Notes: generated by a model not told the origin, from the letters alone. A stretch of 64,000 nucleotides of DNA from Desulfuromonadaceae bacterium (GCA_028687585.1 JAQTZV010000003.1:1-64000); one strand, 5' to 3'. Shown: positions 1-9,743, counted from the stretch's first letter. Program-made: numbers and translations.

Positions 1-1
1 A

Positions 2-124
2 TCAGACTTCATCCTCGCCATTAACAAGGACAAGGATGCTCCGATCGGTGAAGTAGCTGATGTGCTGGTGGTTGCCGATGTCATGCAGTTTGTGCCGGCC
101 CTGACGGCAAAAGTGGCAAAGTAG
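2..124 (+). CDS. etfA: Electron transfer flavoprotein alpha subunit, C-terminal end (partial)
   Basis: The window opens inside a gene whose last 40 codons read SDFILAINKDKDAPIGEVAD and onward to a TAG stop. AINKD..API.EVAD...V.D....VPAL is the hallmark C-terminus of EtfA, the FAD-binding subunit that passes electrons from dehydrogenases to the membrane. The rest lies upstream of the window. It is followed by a hairpin and then by pckG, so it probably ends its own transcript. The family assignment rests on this short tail only. Confidence 0.8.
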   Translation, partial: SDFILAINKDKDAPIGEVADVLVVADVMQFVPALTAKVAK

Positions 125-178
125 CCTGATTTTTCTGCCTAAAAACATAGAAAACAACTTCTCACATACTGAATCAAT

Positions 179-212
179 GAAACCGGGCTCCCTTTTGTGG
201 CGGTCCGGTTTC
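179..212 (+). terminator. Hairpin after etfA
   Basis: GAAACCGG at 179-186 pairs with CCGGTTTC at 205-212 across an 18-nt loop. It lies 55 nt after the etfA stop. The downstream sequence has only short T runs, so it is a plausible but not ideal intrinsic terminator. Confidence 0.5.
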
Positions 213-391
213 ATTGTCCCTAAAACTTGTCCACCCTGCATGATTCTCGCAAAAAACTCTTCTGGCAACACAATCTCTTGAATTGCCGATGCGAAAAGTA
301 TTTTTAAGAACGCCTCATATAGTGCTTTTTTTTTGGCCATCGGTATGCTATTTAATCGAAACTAAATTTTAATACCTCTTGGGGAGGCGTC

Positions 392-2230
392 ATGAGTAAC
401 GTAGGTAAAAATGAGCAATTGACGAAGTGGGTTGAAGAAGTCGCAGCACTGTGTGAGCCTGAAAAGATCCATTGGTGCAGCGGTTCTCAGGAAGAGTACG
501 ATGTACTCTGTAAACAGCTGGTTGCGAGCGGAACATTCAGGAAGCTGAATCAGGAAAAACGTCCGAACAGCTATCTGGCCTGTTCCGATCCGGGTGATGT
601 TGCCCGAGTTGAAGATCGTACCTTCATCTGCAGTATCTCCAAGCAGGATGCCGGCCCGACCAATAACTGGATGGCTCCCAAAGAGATGAAGGAAACTCTG
701 GGAAAGCTTTTCAAAGGTTGCATGAGGGGCCGCACCATGTACATTGTTCCGTTCAGCATGGGGCCGCTCGGCTCGCCTATCGCCAAAATCGGAGTTGAAA
801 TTACTGATTCCCCGTACGTAGCAGTCAATATGCGCATCATGACCCGCATGGGATCGGCAGTACTCGACGTTCTTGGTAATGGCGAGTTCGTCCCCTGCCT
901 CCATTCGGTTGGCGCTCCGCTTGAGCCTGGCCAGAAAGATGTGCCATGGCCCTGCAACAAGGAAAAATATATCGTTCATTTCCCGGAAGAACGCTCGATC
1001 TGGTCATACGGCAGCGGGTACGGCGGCAACGCCCTGCTTGGCAAAAAATGCCTTGCACTCCGTATTGCCTCCAAGATCGCCAAGGATGAAGGGTGGCTGG
1101 CAGAGCATATGCTGATTCTGGGTATTGAATCACCGGAAGGTGAAAAAACCTATCTGGGGGCCGCATTCCCGAGCGCTTGCGGCAAAACCAATCTGGCGAT
1201 GCTGGTGCCGCCCGAAAGCTTTAATAAAAGCGGCTGGAAAATTACGACTGTCGGAGATGACATAGCCTGGATCAAACCCAACGCCGATGGTCGTCTGTAT
1301 GCTATTAACCCGGAATACGGTTTCTTCGGCGTTGCTCCGGGTACTTCTGTCAAGACGAACCCGAATGCCATGGCTTCTTGTGCAGCCAACTCAATTTTCA
1401 CCAACGTAGCGTTGACACCTGATGGTGATGTCTGGTGGGAAGGGATGACCGATATCAAGCCGGCTCACTTGACCGATTGGCAGGGGAATCCCTGGACTCC
1501 TGAATGTGGCAGAAATGCCGCACACCCGAACTCCCGTTTCACGTCACCTGCCAGTCAGTGCCCCTCCATTGACCCGGATTGGGAAAATCCCAAAGGCGTA
1601 CCGATGGCGGCATTCATCTTCGGCGGGCGTCGCAATAGCGTTATCCCGTTGGTTTATCAATCGTTTAACTGGAGCTTCGGAGTCTATCTGGCTGCAACAA
1701 TGGGTTCTGAAACCACGGCTGCCGCAACTGGAGCGGTTGGAACTGTCCGTCGTGACCCGTTCGCCATGCTGCCATTCTGCGGCTATCATGTTGCCGATTA
1801 TTTTGCCCACTGGCTGCAGGTAGGACGAACAACTCCCGTTCCGCCGCGCATCTTCAGCGTCAACTGGTTCCGCAAAGACGCCAACGGCAACTTCCTCTGG
1901 CCGGGATACGGCGAAAATATGCGCATCCTGAAATGGGTGGTGGAACGTTGTAACGGTAACGCCGCTGCAGTGGAAAGCCCGCTGGGCTGGATGCCCCGCT
2001 ATGAAGATCTGGATTGGACCGGCCTTGACGATGTTACCCGTGAGCAATTTTATGAACTTATGTCGGTTGATCGCGATGTCTGGAAGGACGAAATCGTCTC
2101 CCACGAGGAGCTGTTCGTCAAAATGTACGATCGGCTGCCAAAAGAGTTCCTGCACATTCGCCAGCTGATCCTGTCCGGTTTGTGGCGTTCTCCGGAACAT
2201 TGGGAACAGTTCCACTCTGTTGCAGAATAA
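392..2230 (+). CDS. pckG: Phosphoenolpyruvate carboxykinase (GTP)
   Basis: This 612-residue protein matches the GTP-dependent PEPCK family in length and motifs. It interconverts oxaloacetate plus GTP with PEP, CO2 and GDP, linking the TCA cycle to gluconeogenesis. The kinase-1a P-loop with its reactive cysteine, [11 protein letters not shown], lies near residues 258-268. FIFGGRR, near residue 407, and the late [12 protein letters not shown] guanine-nucleotide segment are also present. A strong GGGGAGG ribosome site precedes the ATG at 392. The gene is monocistronic: a hairpin lies upstream, and a repeat plus a bidirectional terminator follow. Confidence 0.97.
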   Translation: MSNVGKNEQLTKWVEEVAALCEPEKIHWCSGSQEEYDVLCKQLVASGTFRKLNQEKRPNSYLACSDPGDVARVEDRTFICSISKQDAGPTNNWMAPKEMKETLGKLFKGCMRGRTMYIVPFSMGPLGSPIAKIGVEITDSPYVAVNMRIMTRMGSAVLDVLGNGEFVPCLHSVGAPLEPGQKDVPWPCNKEKYIVHFPEERSIWSYGSGYGGNALLGKKCLALRIASKIAKDEGWLAEHMLILGIESPEGEKTYLGAAFPSACGKTNLAMLVPPESFNKSGWKITTVGDDIAWIKPNADGRLYAINPEYGFFGVAPGTSVKTNPNAMASCAANSIFTNVALTPDGDVWWEGMTDIKPAHLTDWQGNPWTPECGRNAAHPNSRFTSPASQCPSIDPDWENPKGVPMAAFIFGGRRNSVIPLVYQSFNWSFGVYLAATMGSETTAAATGAVGTVRRDPFAMLPFCGYHVADYFAHWLQVGRTTPVPPRIFSVNWFRKDANGNFLWPGYGENMRILKWVVERCNGNAAAVESPLGWMPRYEDLDWTGLDDVTREQFYELMSVDRDVWKDEIVSHEELFVKMYDRLPKEFLHIRQLILSGLWRSPEHWEQFHSVAE

Positions 2231-2248
2231 GATTACTTCAAATACCAA

Positions 2249-2327
2249 ACCCTGATAAACAGGATACGTGCGTTAACAAAGTAATTTATGCTATAAACGC
2301 GCAGAAAATAATTTCTAACTTACTAAA
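2249..2327 (+). repeat. Dispersed intergenic repeat, copy 1
   Basis: About 80 bp just after pckG recurs, inverted, at 36148-36230. Shared blocks in order are CCCTGATAAACAGGATA, GTGCGTTAAC, CGCGCAGAAAATAA and TTCTAACTTACTAAA. In copy 2 the centre is a perfect 16-bp inverted repeat. Here one arm has drifted (AAGTAATTTATGCT), so the stem is imperfect. The element lies between the pckG stop and its terminator and codes for nothing convincing. Confidence 0.75.
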
Positions 2328-2356
2328 AAGGGCACTGCATCAGCGGTGCCCTTTTT
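2325..2356. terminator. Bidirectional terminator between pckG and hypA
   Basis: AAAAAGGGCAC (2325-2335) pairs perfectly with GTGCCCTTTTT (2346-2356) around a 10-nt loop. It gives a GC stem with a U tract on both strands and separates the convergent pckG and hypA genes. Confidence 0.9.
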
Positions 2357-2691
2357 CAATCATCCACTTCAATTTCTCTTACGCGTAGCTCTTCACCGGA
2401 CACAATGGTCACCCTGCTGCTTCCGCACTGTTCACACGCGCCATAAAGCTCCGTTAACCGCGTTTCCTGGTGGCAATCAAGGCACAGTCCCATTCCGGGG
2501 ATCCTGACGATGTTCAGCCGGGCACCTTCCAACAGTGTATTCCGGGAGCATGCCTCAAAACAGAATTCAATCGCTTCCGGTACGACACTGCCCAATTCTC
2601 CTATTTCGACATCGAGCGAGCTGACGCGCCTGCCTCCGGCATGATCGAGGCAGAGCTCTATTATCCCCTGGGCTATTGACATTTCATGCAT
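2356..2691 (-). CDS. hypA: Hydrogenase nickel-incorporation protein HypA
   Basis: This 111-residue protein is the usual HypA/HybF size. HypA delivers nickel, with HypB, to [NiFe]-hydrogenase precursors. The N-terminus MHEMS carries the conserved nickel-binding His2. The structural zinc site is two CxxC pairs at C70/C73 (CLDC) and C86/C89 (CEQC). The gene stands alone; no other hyp or hydrogenase gene lies in the window. It converges on pckG with a shared terminator at its stop. Confidence 0.95.
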   Translation of the reverse strand: MHEMSIAQGIIELCLDHAGGRRVSSLDVEIGELGSVVPEAIEFCFEACSRNTLLEGARLNIVRIPGMGLCLDCHQETRLTELYGACEQCGSSRVTIVSGEELRVREIEVDD

Positions 2692-2711
2692 GGCTTCTCC
2701 GATTGTGCATA

Positions 2712-2749
2712 AAAAAAGCCTACGAGGCTGTTACCCCGCAGGCTTTTTT
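2712..2749 (-). terminator. Terminator of the small lipoprotein gene
   Basis: AAAAAAGCCT (2712-2721) pairs with AGGCTTTTTT (2740-2749). On the minus strand this is a GC stem followed by a T run, 25 nt after the stop of the lipoprotein gene. It could also work on the plus strand. Confidence 0.8.
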
Positions 2750-2774
2750 GTGCACTCCCCTGAGGGAAAGCGAA

Positions 2775-2969
2775 TTATTTCTTTGGAGCTTCTTCAGGTG
2801 CAGCAGCAGGTGCAGCGCCGGCAGCTGCAGACATCGGAGCCTGAACAGGCTTAGGTGCCTCAACAGCAGGAGCAGGAGCAGGAGCAGGAGCTTCTTCTTT
2901 TTTCTTGCAGCCAGCTGCAAAAACAGTTGCAAGTGCCAATACGAGTGTCAGGGAGATCAGTTTTTTCAT
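2775..2969 (-). CDS. Small Ala/Pro-rich lipoprotein
   Basis: This is a 64-residue product. MKKLISLTLVLALATVFAAGC is a lipoprotein signal peptide whose lipobox ends AAGC, so C21 would be lipidated. The mature part starts KKKEE and is then almost only Ala, Pro, Glu and Lys in a low-complexity spacer. It is probably a periplasmic or cell-wall-spanning tether, but no enzymatic role can be read from it. A consensus-like sigma-70 promoter lies about 70 bp upstream and a terminator directly downstream, so it is a single-gene transcript. Confidence 0.8.
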   Translation of the reverse strand: MKKLISLTLVLALATVFAAGCKKKEEAPAPAPAPAVEAPKPVQAPMSAAAGAAPAAAPEEAPKK

Positions 2970-3040
2970 GTGTGTTACCTCTTTCTTTTTGTGTATTTAC
3001 CATTTGAACGCAGTGCGCATGGTTTCTAAATCGACCTGGG

Positions 3041-3068
3041 ACTATACGCGTATTATTGAGAGAGTCAA
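3041..3068 (-). promoter_or_regulatory. Sigma-70-type promoter for the small lipoprotein gene
   Basis: On the minus strand a TTGACT -35 box (3068-3063) and a TATAGT -10 box (3046-3041) are separated by 16 bp. Both are near consensus and sit upstream of the lipoprotein start at 2969. Confidence 0.65.
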
Positions 3069-3093
3069 GTTTTTTTTACATGACGCTTTTTAA

Positions 3094-3525
3094 TTACCGA
3101 CTTCCCTGCATATCGATCTCAGCCGCACATATAAGCTTTTCAAGATCAAGCTGAATAGCAGTGCTTTCAAAAAAATTAAGTGTGTGCGCAGAAAAGCAAT
3201 TGTCAGGGGGGGCGCTGAAGGAGATCTCCTCTTCGGAAACGATTCGGATTATTGAATCAACAAGGAACGCAAGCGACGCAAGCTCCTGACGAAGCACCAC
3301 CATTTTCCCCGGTTGGCGGCATTCGGCCAAGCCAAGAAATAACGACAGCCTCATTGCCGCGACAATGTCTCCGTGAAAACTCAAAACACCCGCGTAGTAT
3401 GCCGGGGCAAGCGGTATCGGCCACATCTGCGGAGGGTCGGCGACCTCGGCGATCTGTGCCAGGTCTACCGCATAAAGCGAATCCTGCAGAGAAAAAATAA
3501 GAAATTTTCTGTTCTGGTCGTTCAT
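3094..3525 (-). CDS. cheW: CheW-like chemotaxis coupling protein
   Basis: This 143-residue single-domain protein has the CheW pattern: FLIFSLQDSLYAVDLAQIAEV at the start, then the segment YYAGVLSFHGDIVAAMRLSLFL that corresponds to the conserved G.....G...PV.DL. CheW couples receptors to CheA. It follows the receptor gene by 10 bp and is third in a cheR-mcp-cheW operon. The domain is short and somewhat divergent (AAMRL instead of PVIDL). No CheA is encoded nearby. Confidence 0.85.
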   Translation of the reverse strand: MNDQNRKFLIFSLQDSLYAVDLAQIAEVADPPQMWPIPLAPAYYAGVLSFHGDIVAAMRLSLFLGLAECRQPGKMVVLRQELASLAFLVDSIIRIVSEEEISFSAPPDNCFSAHTLNFFESTAIQLDLEKLICAAEIDMQGSR

Positions 3526-3535
3526 GCTGGTTATG

Positions 3536-4801
3536 TCACCCGTGGTCGACCTGAAACCGCTCCACTACAGCCATGAGCTCTTCTGCCAGCTGGGCGAGCT
3601 CTTTGGTTGCAAGTGCCATGTCCTGCATGGCGGCAAGCTGTTCTTCAGTTGCAGCAGAAACCTGCTCTGTAGAAGCAGCGTTGTCATCGGCTAATCGAGC
3701 AATTTCATCAATTGCCGTCACCATTTTTTCCGAGCCGTCTTTCTGCATCATGGAAAGATCGGAAATGCTGGAGGCTTTTCGTTCAGTGTCCAGGACCGTT
3801 TTGAGTATTTCCTGGAAAGCACTGGCGGTTATATCAATATTTTTCTTACCCTCTTTGATACTGCGTGAGCTTTCAACAATTACTTCAAGAACCTTTCGGC
3901 TTTCATCACGAAGATTCTCAATCATATCGCTGATGTCCGAAGCCGATTGCGCAGAGCTATCAGCAAGTTTACGCACTTCTTCGGCCACCACCGCAAAACC
4001 CTTGCCGTATTCCCCTGCTCTCGTGGCCTCAATCGCGGCATTCAGTGCAAGCAGATTCGTCTGTCGGGCAATATTTCCTATGCAATCAGCAACTTTGCCA
4101 ACCTTCTGGAGCTTGCTGTTAAACGCATTGAACTGATTACCAATCAGCTCCTGTGCAACAAAAAAATCTTTCATTCTTTCCAAAGAATCATTTGCCAATG
4201 CCCCCCCGTGCTGGGCTGTCATGCTGGTTTCCCGTGCAGCCTTGGCGGTCTCGTGGGCTCGAGTGGCAACCATTTCGATTGAAATAGCCATTTCACGAAT
4301 TGTTTTTGAACCCTTTTCAACCAACTCTGCCTGGGCTTCCGCACCGCGTGAAATCTGCTCAATTGCCTGAGCGACTTCTTCAGTTGAAGCATTAATTTCA
4401 AGTGCCGTTGAATTAATCTCACGCGCGGAATCAGTCAGCTGACCGGAAGTCCTTTTTATATGGCGGATCAGGTCTCGCAGATTCTGAAGCATCAAATTGA
4501 TCAAGGTTGCGAGTTCGTGGCTTTCATCCGGAACCCGTGATGGGCGTATGGCCACATCTCTGGTAAGATCGCCCCGGCTTATGGATTCAGCCGAATCGGT
4601 CAGAATTCCAAAATTTGCTGTGAAACCTTTTGAAAAAATCCATCCAAGAATCAATCCTATAGTCAGAGCAACGACATAACCAAGAATTATGCTGATCTCA
4701 GATGAATAACCGAGAAGTTCAACCAGGCGGGGACTGAACACTACCGCTGCAACAACAACAACAAAGCCGATGATGAATTTATAGCCTATAGGAATACGCA
4801 T
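3536..4801 (-). CDS. Methyl-accepting chemotaxis protein
   Basis: This is a 421-residue receptor. Two membrane helices (about residues 9-25 and 37-53) are separated by only about a dozen residues, so there is no periplasmic sensor domain. A HAMP segment follows (about 54-105), then a long coiled-coil signalling domain whose hairpin tip contains [18 protein letters not shown]. The start was set at 4801 because GGAGGG precedes that ATG; the longer frame from 4822 overlaps the cheR stop. The tail ends VERFQVDHG with no CheR-tethering pentapeptide. It may sense a membrane or cytoplasmic cue. Confidence 0.93.
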   Translation of the reverse strand: MRIPIGYKFIIGFVVVVAAVVFSPRLVELLGYSSEISIILGYVVALTIGLILGWIFSKGFTANFGILTDSAESISRGDLTRDVAIRPSRVPDESHELATLINLMLQNLRDLIRHIKRTSGQLTDSAREINSTALEINASTEEVAQAIEQISRGAEAQAELVEKGSKTIREMAISIEMVATRAHETAKAARETSMTAQHGGALANDSLERMKDFFVAQELIGNQFNAFNSKLQKVGKVADCIGNIARQTNLLALNAAIEATRAGEYGKGFAVVAEEVRKLADSSAQSASDISDMIENLRDESRKVLEVIVESSRSIKEGKKNIDITASAFQEILKTVLDTERKASSISDLSMMQKDGSEKMVTAIDEIARLADDNAASTEQVSAATEEQLAAMQDMALATKELAQLAEELMAVVERFQVDHG

Positions 4802-4821
4802 GCTCAACCCTCCATAAAACA

Positions 4822-5673
4822 TTATAACCGACGATATACACGTTCTACAGGGCAGACGGCAGTAAAAAGCTGGCGTGTATCGCCTACCAGTGTTTCAGCT
4901 TTTCCGAGCACCAGTATACCACCAGTCGGCAGAATATGTGCGATGCCGCGCAATATTTTTTCCTGATCCTGCCGAGTGAAATAAATGAGTGTGTTTCGGC
5001 AGAGGACCAACTGACACGGATCAAGCGCCGCAACATTCATAATATTGTGCTGATTAAACGAAACCATGTCACGGATTTCGGCTGTTAACTTCAGGCATTT
5101 ACCATTTGGTACAAAGTAGCGTTCCCTGCAGGAATCCGGAAGATCCTTCAGGCGGTCCTCGTTATATTCGGCACGGGCAGCAGCTTCCAAAATATCGTTA
5201 TCAATATCGTATGCATATATCTCCACCGGCATATCCATGAGCTGTCGGGAATAAAATTGCCGCAGAATAATACCCAGGGAATAAGCCTCTTCCCCACCGG
5301 CACAACCGAGACTATAAAAGCGAAGATTATTCCGGGCAATATCCGTCTTTTGGAACAGATACGGGAGTATATCCGTATGCAGTTTTTCAAACATGGAAGG
5401 ATTGCGGAAAAACTGGCTTACATGAATCGTAAGCGTCTTTTTCAGGTGATCGAGTTCCTGTTCACTTTGTCGCAGTAAGTTACAATACTCCGCAGCGTCA
5501 CTGCAGCGGCATGAGCGCATCCGTATGGCAATGCGGCGTTTCATGCACTTGTCCTTGTACATTGACATACCGAAGTCCCGGCGCATTTTGAGAATCATGG
5601 CGATTTCTGCCAGTGTATCATCATTTATTTGCAGTGAATCAACCAAGGAATGTCCCGGCAATATGTGCGACAT
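4822..5673 (-). CDS. cheR: CheR-type receptor glutamate methyltransferase
   Basis: The product is about 283 residues. An N-terminal helical domain contains [10 protein letters not shown], followed by [17 protein letters not shown] and the SAM-binding [21 protein letters not shown] is the conserved C-terminal motif of the catalytic domain. CheR methylates glutamates on chemoreceptors, probably the product of the next gene. The ATG at 5673 is preferred because GAAGGGG lies just before it; a start at 5715 would add 14 residues. It is first in the cheR-mcp-cheW operon. Confidence 0.92.
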   Translation of the reverse strand: MSHILPGHSLVDSLQINDDTLAEIAMILKMRRDFGMSMYKDKCMKRRIAIRMRSCRCSDAAEYCNLLRQSEQELDHLKKTLTIHVSQFFRNPSMFEKLHTDILPYLFQKTDIARNNLRFYSLGCAGGEEAYSLGIILRQFYSRQLMDMPVEIYAYDIDNDILEAAARAEYNEDRLKDLPDSCRERYFVPNGKCLKLTAEIRDMVSFNQHNIMNVAALDPCQLVLCRNTLIYFTRQDQEKILRGIAHILPTGGILVLGKAETLVGDTRQLFTAVCPVERVYRRL

Positions 5674-5830
5674 GGCAACCCCTTCAACATCTTTCCCGCG
5701 TACCTTTAGTAGCACGAAGCCGTCTGCGACGCAACCGCTAGAAAACAGGACAACAACCGACTCTTCATCGGTTTATTACCTGTTGAATAACTATTGCGGC
5801 ATCTTAATATGCGGTGCTACAGTGCAAACT

Positions 5831-6655
5831 ATGCATCAGGAACCACACATAAAATCTAATCCGGTCGATACGACCGGGAATACAGCAGATGGCGCTGTTA
5901 ATACTGGAGAGGCTCTGCTGGAAGCCCTCACTGCTGACAAGGATCGCCTGTTTGCTGTTATCCAGTCGAACTCTGAAGAGGTACTGCTGGCTGCCCTGCA
6001 TAATCCGAACCTTGACTCGAAGCAGCTGCTTACGTTATTTAAACGTCGAGGGGTCAGTGCTATTCTTGCCGCTATCTATTCAAACAAACGGCTTATGGAG
6101 TCATATCCTGTCAAGTTGGCTCTTGTTGCTCATCCGGATACTCCGCCACATATTGCACTAACAGTACTTCCGCTCCTCTACATCTTTGACCTGCTCAAAC
6201 TTTGCCAAATACCCGGAGTCTCTGCAGATATACATCTCGCCGCAGAGCGTAAAATAGTTCAACAGCTGCCTACTCAGCCGCTTGGGAACAAACTGACAAT
6301 GGCGCGCCGCGGAACTGCGGCAATTGTAGACGCGCTGCTGCGTGAAGGGGCACAGAATGTCGTAGAAATATGTCTTGATAATCCGCATTTGAAAGAGGGC
6401 TCATTGCACCAGTTTCTCGCCTCGTCACATGCGACCGCAGAAAATGTTTCACTGGTTGCACGAAACGGTCGCTGGAAAAACCGCCCAAATATTCGTCTGG
6501 CAATCCTCAAAAATCCCCGTACCCCATTAATCTGGTTTACCACGTTTCTGCCAGGACTCCCCGCCGCCACAAGACACGATTTGCTTGCATCACCTCGTCT
6601 GACGCCTGCTCAAAAAGAGCTTGTCAGGAAATCCGGTTTCCGGTCTCATTCGTGA
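5831..6655 (+). CDS. Hypothetical helical-repeat protein
   Basis: The product is 274 residues and I do not recognise a named family. After a hydrophilic N-terminus of about 45 residues, a short motif recurs every 30-40 residues: LHNPNLDSKQLLTLF, AHPDTPPHIALTVLP, LDNPHLKEGSLHQFL, KNPRTPLIWFTTFLP. The NP/HP turn followed by an amphipathic helix suggests an ARM/HEAT-like solenoid for protein binding. No signal peptide is seen. It is divergent from cheR and its stop overlaps the GTG of the NlpC/P60 gene, so the two are translationally coupled. The start is uncertain because no clear ribosome site is present. Confidence 0.7.
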   Translation: MHQEPHIKSNPVDTTGNTADGAVNTGEALLEALTADKDRLFAVIQSNSEEVLLAALHNPNLDSKQLLTLFKRRGVSAILAAIYSNKRLMESYPVKLALVAHPDTPPHIALTVLPLLYIFDLLKLCQIPGVSADIHLAAERKIVQQLPTQPLGNKLTMARRGTAAIVDALLREGAQNVVEICLDNPHLKEGSLHQFLASSHATAENVSLVARNGRWKNRPNIRLAILKNPRTPLIWFTTFLPGLPAATRHDLLASPRLTPAQKELVRKSGFRSHS

Positions 6656-7530
6656 AGCGATTTCTGATGTACATTTTCATTAGTACTTTTATCCGGATTT
6701 TATCGGCTGATGCCGCTGAATACGGAGTCGCCCTGGCAGCAACCCCGGTTTTGAATTCTCCCGATTTTGCTGCAGTCTTTGGAGGTATGCCTGGAGCGGT
6801 TTTGAAAACGGATCGCTGTGGGCAGGTTCGCGCACTTGAATACATCGCCTTGCCAGGAACCGTTTTTACGATTCTGAAAAAATTGCCGGCGGGATCAGTG
6901 ACAATTTTTCAGGTTGAAACAGATGAATACACCGCTCCGGAGAATGTCCGGTTGTACGTTGACAGCCGGTTTCTCCTGGCTGAAAGCGCTGCTCCGCTGC
7001 CGCGCAGGCGTTCGCTGTATTCACAGGAAGAGATCGTCCTTAAGCTCAGGGCCTCTGCAGGCAGCCCGTATGTCTGGGGCGGCAACGTCCTGAACGGAAT
7101 CCCTGAACATTCGGTCTCGTTCAATAAAGACACCATCCCTGATGGCAGTGAGAGACAGATACTGACCGGGCTGGATTGTTCAGGGCTTTTGTATCACGCC
7201 ACTGGCGGATGGACTCCCCGCAACACCTTGCAGCTTACCGAGTTCGGCCAGAGCGTTGCAATTGCGGGAAAACAGGGGGCAGAAATAGCGGCTCAACTGC
7301 AACCGCTCGATTTGATTGTCTGGAGTGGCCACGTGATAATTGTTCTCGATAGGCAAACTGCCATAGAAAGCTGTCTTGCCTGCGACACACCGGGCAATGG
7401 CGGGGTGGTGCTGACACCGCTATCGCAGCGCCTTACCGAAATAATGCGAGCGCGACGACCGGCAAACGCCTGGTCGGGAGGTGCCAAGAACCGGAATATA
7501 TTTGTCATCAGACGCTGGTACGCTCTGTAA
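6652..7530 (+). CDS. NlpC/P60-family cell-wall hydrolase, exported
   Basis: The product is about 292 residues. The N-terminus has a signal-peptide-like hydrophobic stretch (FLMYIFISTFIRILSADA). The C-terminal half carries the NlpC/P60 cysteine peptidase fold: SPYVWGG, then the nucleophile in GLDCSGLLY, and a histidine in WSGHVIIVLD. These enzymes cut peptidoglycan stem peptides. The catalytic block is split by an insert (about residues 150-180), and an SH3-like region may occupy residues 60-110. It begins with GTG overlapping the previous stop; an in-frame ATG at 6667 is an alternative start. Confidence 0.85.
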   Translation: MKRFLMYIFISTFIRILSADAAEYGVALAATPVLNSPDFAAVFGGMPGAVLKTDRCGQVRALEYIALPGTVFTILKKLPAGSVTIFQVETDEYTAPENVRLYVDSRFLLAESAAPLPRRRSLYSQEEIVLKLRASAGSPYVWGGNVLNGIPEHSVSFNKDTIPDGSERQILTGLDCSGLLYHATGGWTPRNTLQLTEFGQSVAIAGKQGAEIAAQLQPLDLIVWSGHVIIVLDRQTAIESCLACDTPGNGGVVLTPLSQRLTEIMRARRPANAWSGGAKNRNIFVIRRWYAL

Positions 7531-7573
7531 GAAGCACCATCTGGAGATTAAATGCACCAGCCTGAAAAAAATA

Positions 7574-7602
7574 TTGACTTACTGTGAATAGTTGGGTATA
7601 AA
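7574..7602 (+). promoter_or_regulatory. Promoter of tRNA-Glu
   Basis: TTGACT at 7574-7579 and TATAAA at 7597-7602 are separated by exactly 17 bp. The boxes lie about 60 bp upstream of the mature tRNA. Confidence 0.75.
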
Positions 7603-7664
7603 GCTGTTCCTTGCTCGCTTCATGGGCCTGATTCCTTCAATGGAACAGCGTGCAAGTTACAAAC

Positions 7665-7742
<78 letters not shown>

Positions 7743-8105
7743 CTCTTGATTGAACCTGAGTACCTCATCACTGGTACTCAGGTTCAATTTTTTTTCAGCC
7801 AAAAACTTCACTGCCCCAACCAATGCCCCATACTTTCTCTTAAACCTTACTTCGTTTTCCGTCAGTACTATTTCACTTACCAGCAATTGCAAATAATCCT
7901 TGGCAAACTTTGAGGTCGGAACAGTCAGCTTCTTTCTTGCTTCCTCACAGAAGGTCTTGACCAAGGCCGTATCGATTGAATCCATCATCGCAACCTGAGA
8001 CCCGGAGTCCTGTTCAATCTTGTGCTCAAGCTCCTGCCTCTTATCACGCAGAACGGTAATACGTTCTTTCAGCATATCGTCTATGGCAATATCGCCCTCT
8101 TCAAT
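7743..8105 (-). pseudogene. Serine-recombinase C-terminal remnant
   Basis: The frame reads EEGDIAIDDMLKERITVLRDKR and later LLVSEIVLTENEVRFKRKYG. This is the coiled-coil and tail pattern found at the C-terminus of large serine recombinases. The catalytic resolvase domain is absent: the frame meets a TGA at 8106-8108 and nothing recombinase-like lies upstream. At its other end the frame runs through the tRNA terminator and the tRNA itself without its own stop, so the authentic C-terminus is lost. Family assignment is by pattern and is moderate. Confidence 0.55.
7750..7795 (+). terminator. Terminator of tRNA-Glu
   Basis: TTGAACCTGAGTACC (7750-7764) pairs perfectly with GGTACTCAGGTTCAA (7773-7787), and a run of T follows. 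It is a strong intrinsic terminator for the tRNA. Confidence 0.9.
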
Positions 8106-8362
8106 TCAATCGGCTTCGGACCTTGACCCGGCACCGGCGTCTTGGTTGACCCATCCGTTAACGGAATATCAGTAAGTTACAAATGCATAGACGGGTCATC
8201 ATGGGCGCCGATGTGGGTCAAACGTCAAAGCCAGTTTACAGGATGGGCATCCACAGAGAGTTTTTTGAAACACTCCAACACCTTCAATCGGTCTTCCGGG
8301 TGGATTAGAGATTCTGCACCTTTGTGGAATGGCTTGATCTTTGCCCCCCCACGTTCCCAACC
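8106..8362. other. Intergenic stretch between recombinase remnant and esterase
   Basis: No coding frame, hairpin or repeat here could be supported. It probably holds decayed sequence of the element that carried the recombinase. Confidence 0.4.
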
Positions 8363-9247
8363 TCACGGCAGGATGCGACCGCCATCGGACGCCACGAACC
8401 GGTCGACCGTATCCAGCACAGGCGCCAAACCGCGCAACGGCCAGGACATCGAACCGATCAAGGTGGTATGACTGGTTTTGTTGAAATATACTTGCGTCAC
8501 CGCCACACCGGCTGCACGCAATTTTTTGGTCAGTGCGCCGGTGTTGCCTGTTGGATCAACCCAAACATCCTTATTTGACGCAATCAATAACGCCGGTGGC
8601 GCGCTGGAGCAAACGTGATTGATCGGTTGAGATTCGGGCGGGGTAGCGGGATAAAAGAACACCGGACGTGTCTCCTTATTTTGGATCGGGATGAAATCAT
8701 AGGGACCTGCCAAACCGATCCAGCCGCGTAGCGACGTTGGAGCCAGATCATATGCGGCCAGCCAGCGAGGATCGAGGGCGACCATCGCGGCGTTGTAGGC
8801 GCCGGCACTGTGTCCCATCAGATAGACACGCCGGGGATCACCGCCATAGCGCTGCACTTCTTGTAGAGTCCAAGCCACGGCATGCGCACTGTCTTCGAGG
8901 AAGCTGGGATAACGCACGTGCGGGAACAGGCGATAATCGGCCAGCACCGCAACCATGCCGCGCGAAGCGAGTGCTTCGCCGACAAATTGGTAATCGTTAC
9001 GTTCACCGCTATTCCAGTTGCCACCGTATAAAAATACTACGACAGGTGCCGGTCCAATCGAATTGAGCGGCGTATAGACATCCAGTTTTTGGCGTGGATC
9101 GGTACCGTAGGCCAGATTCGCGACCTTCAGATAGGTACTGCTTGGCGTGATTGCATTGAGAACCTGCAGGGACGAGCAGCCTGCCACGGTGCCAAGCAGC
9201 AGGAAAGCGACGACCAGTATTATGCAAAAATTCATAAAAATGAACAT
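8363..9247 (-). CDS. Alpha/beta hydrolase lipoprotein (carboxylesterase-like)
   Basis: The product is about 294 residues. A lipoprotein signal ends at the lipobox TVAGC. The body has the esterase/lipase oxyanion motif (VVVFLYGGNW) and the nucleophile elbow GHSAG. A late Asp (DVWVDPTG) and His (NKTSHTTLI) can complete the triad. It most resembles membrane-anchored esterases of the BD-FAE/kynurenine-formamidase-like group. It probably hydrolyses small esters in the periplasm; the substrate cannot be read. It stands alone in the accessory region. Confidence 0.85.
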   Translation of the reverse strand: MFIFMNFCIILVVAFLLLGTVAGCSSLQVLNAITPSSTYLKVANLAYGTDPRQKLDVYTPLNSIGPAPVVVFLYGGNWNSGERNDYQFVGEALASRGMVAVLADYRLFPHVRYPSFLEDSAHAVAWTLQEVQRYGGDPRRVYLMGHSAGAYNAAMVALDPRWLAAYDLAPTSLRGWIGLAGPYDFIPIQNKETRPVFFYPATPPESQPINHVCSSAPPALLIASNKDVWVDPTGNTGALTKKLRAAGVAVTQVYFNKTSHTTLIGSMSWPLRGLAPVLDTVDRFVASDGGRILP

Positions 9248-9743
9248 AGTCAGGCTGCACTTTCCGTTGTTGAATTACGTCGTCGTGAGATCCTGTCCTG
9301 CCAATGTACAACTAACGTGCCAGAGAAGAACTGAAAAACTGCTGATGCAACAATCTTAGCTTGAAAAACTGCACCCAGACGACAAACAAAACCCGATATG
9401 GAATGAGGAGGCTTCCTAGAATCAGGTATGTTCCCCGCATTCATAGCCTTCATATATGACAGCTATGCTAAACGTGACGGATTTTGTTGATGGCTTCCTC
9501 TTTACCTCTCCGTGCTCCATCTATATTACCCTGTACAATCAACTCATTACACTCTCAGCAACCCATGAATTCCTTGGCGCGTAAATTGCTGAGCACCATT
9601 AACCGGGTTGTTGAAGAGCACCATTCTCATTGTACTGCTTACTTATCCGCAGGGTGCAAATTGAAAGTTACATAGTGCTGAACCGTAAAAAATACTCGAT
9701 GTGCTCCTGTTTTTCCGGGGTTTTTCGCCAGGTATACAAGGAA
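9248..9743. other. Intergenic stretch before the guanidine-responsive leader
   Basis: Roughly 500 bp between divergent genes. Short frames here have no family resemblance and poor starts. It should contain promoters for the esterase and for the exporter, but none is clear enough to call. Confidence 0.4.

Noticed and set aside
2..340. Minus-strand open frame of 112 codons overlapping the etfA end
   Set aside because: Half of it is antisense to the clear EtfA tail, and it resembles no family.
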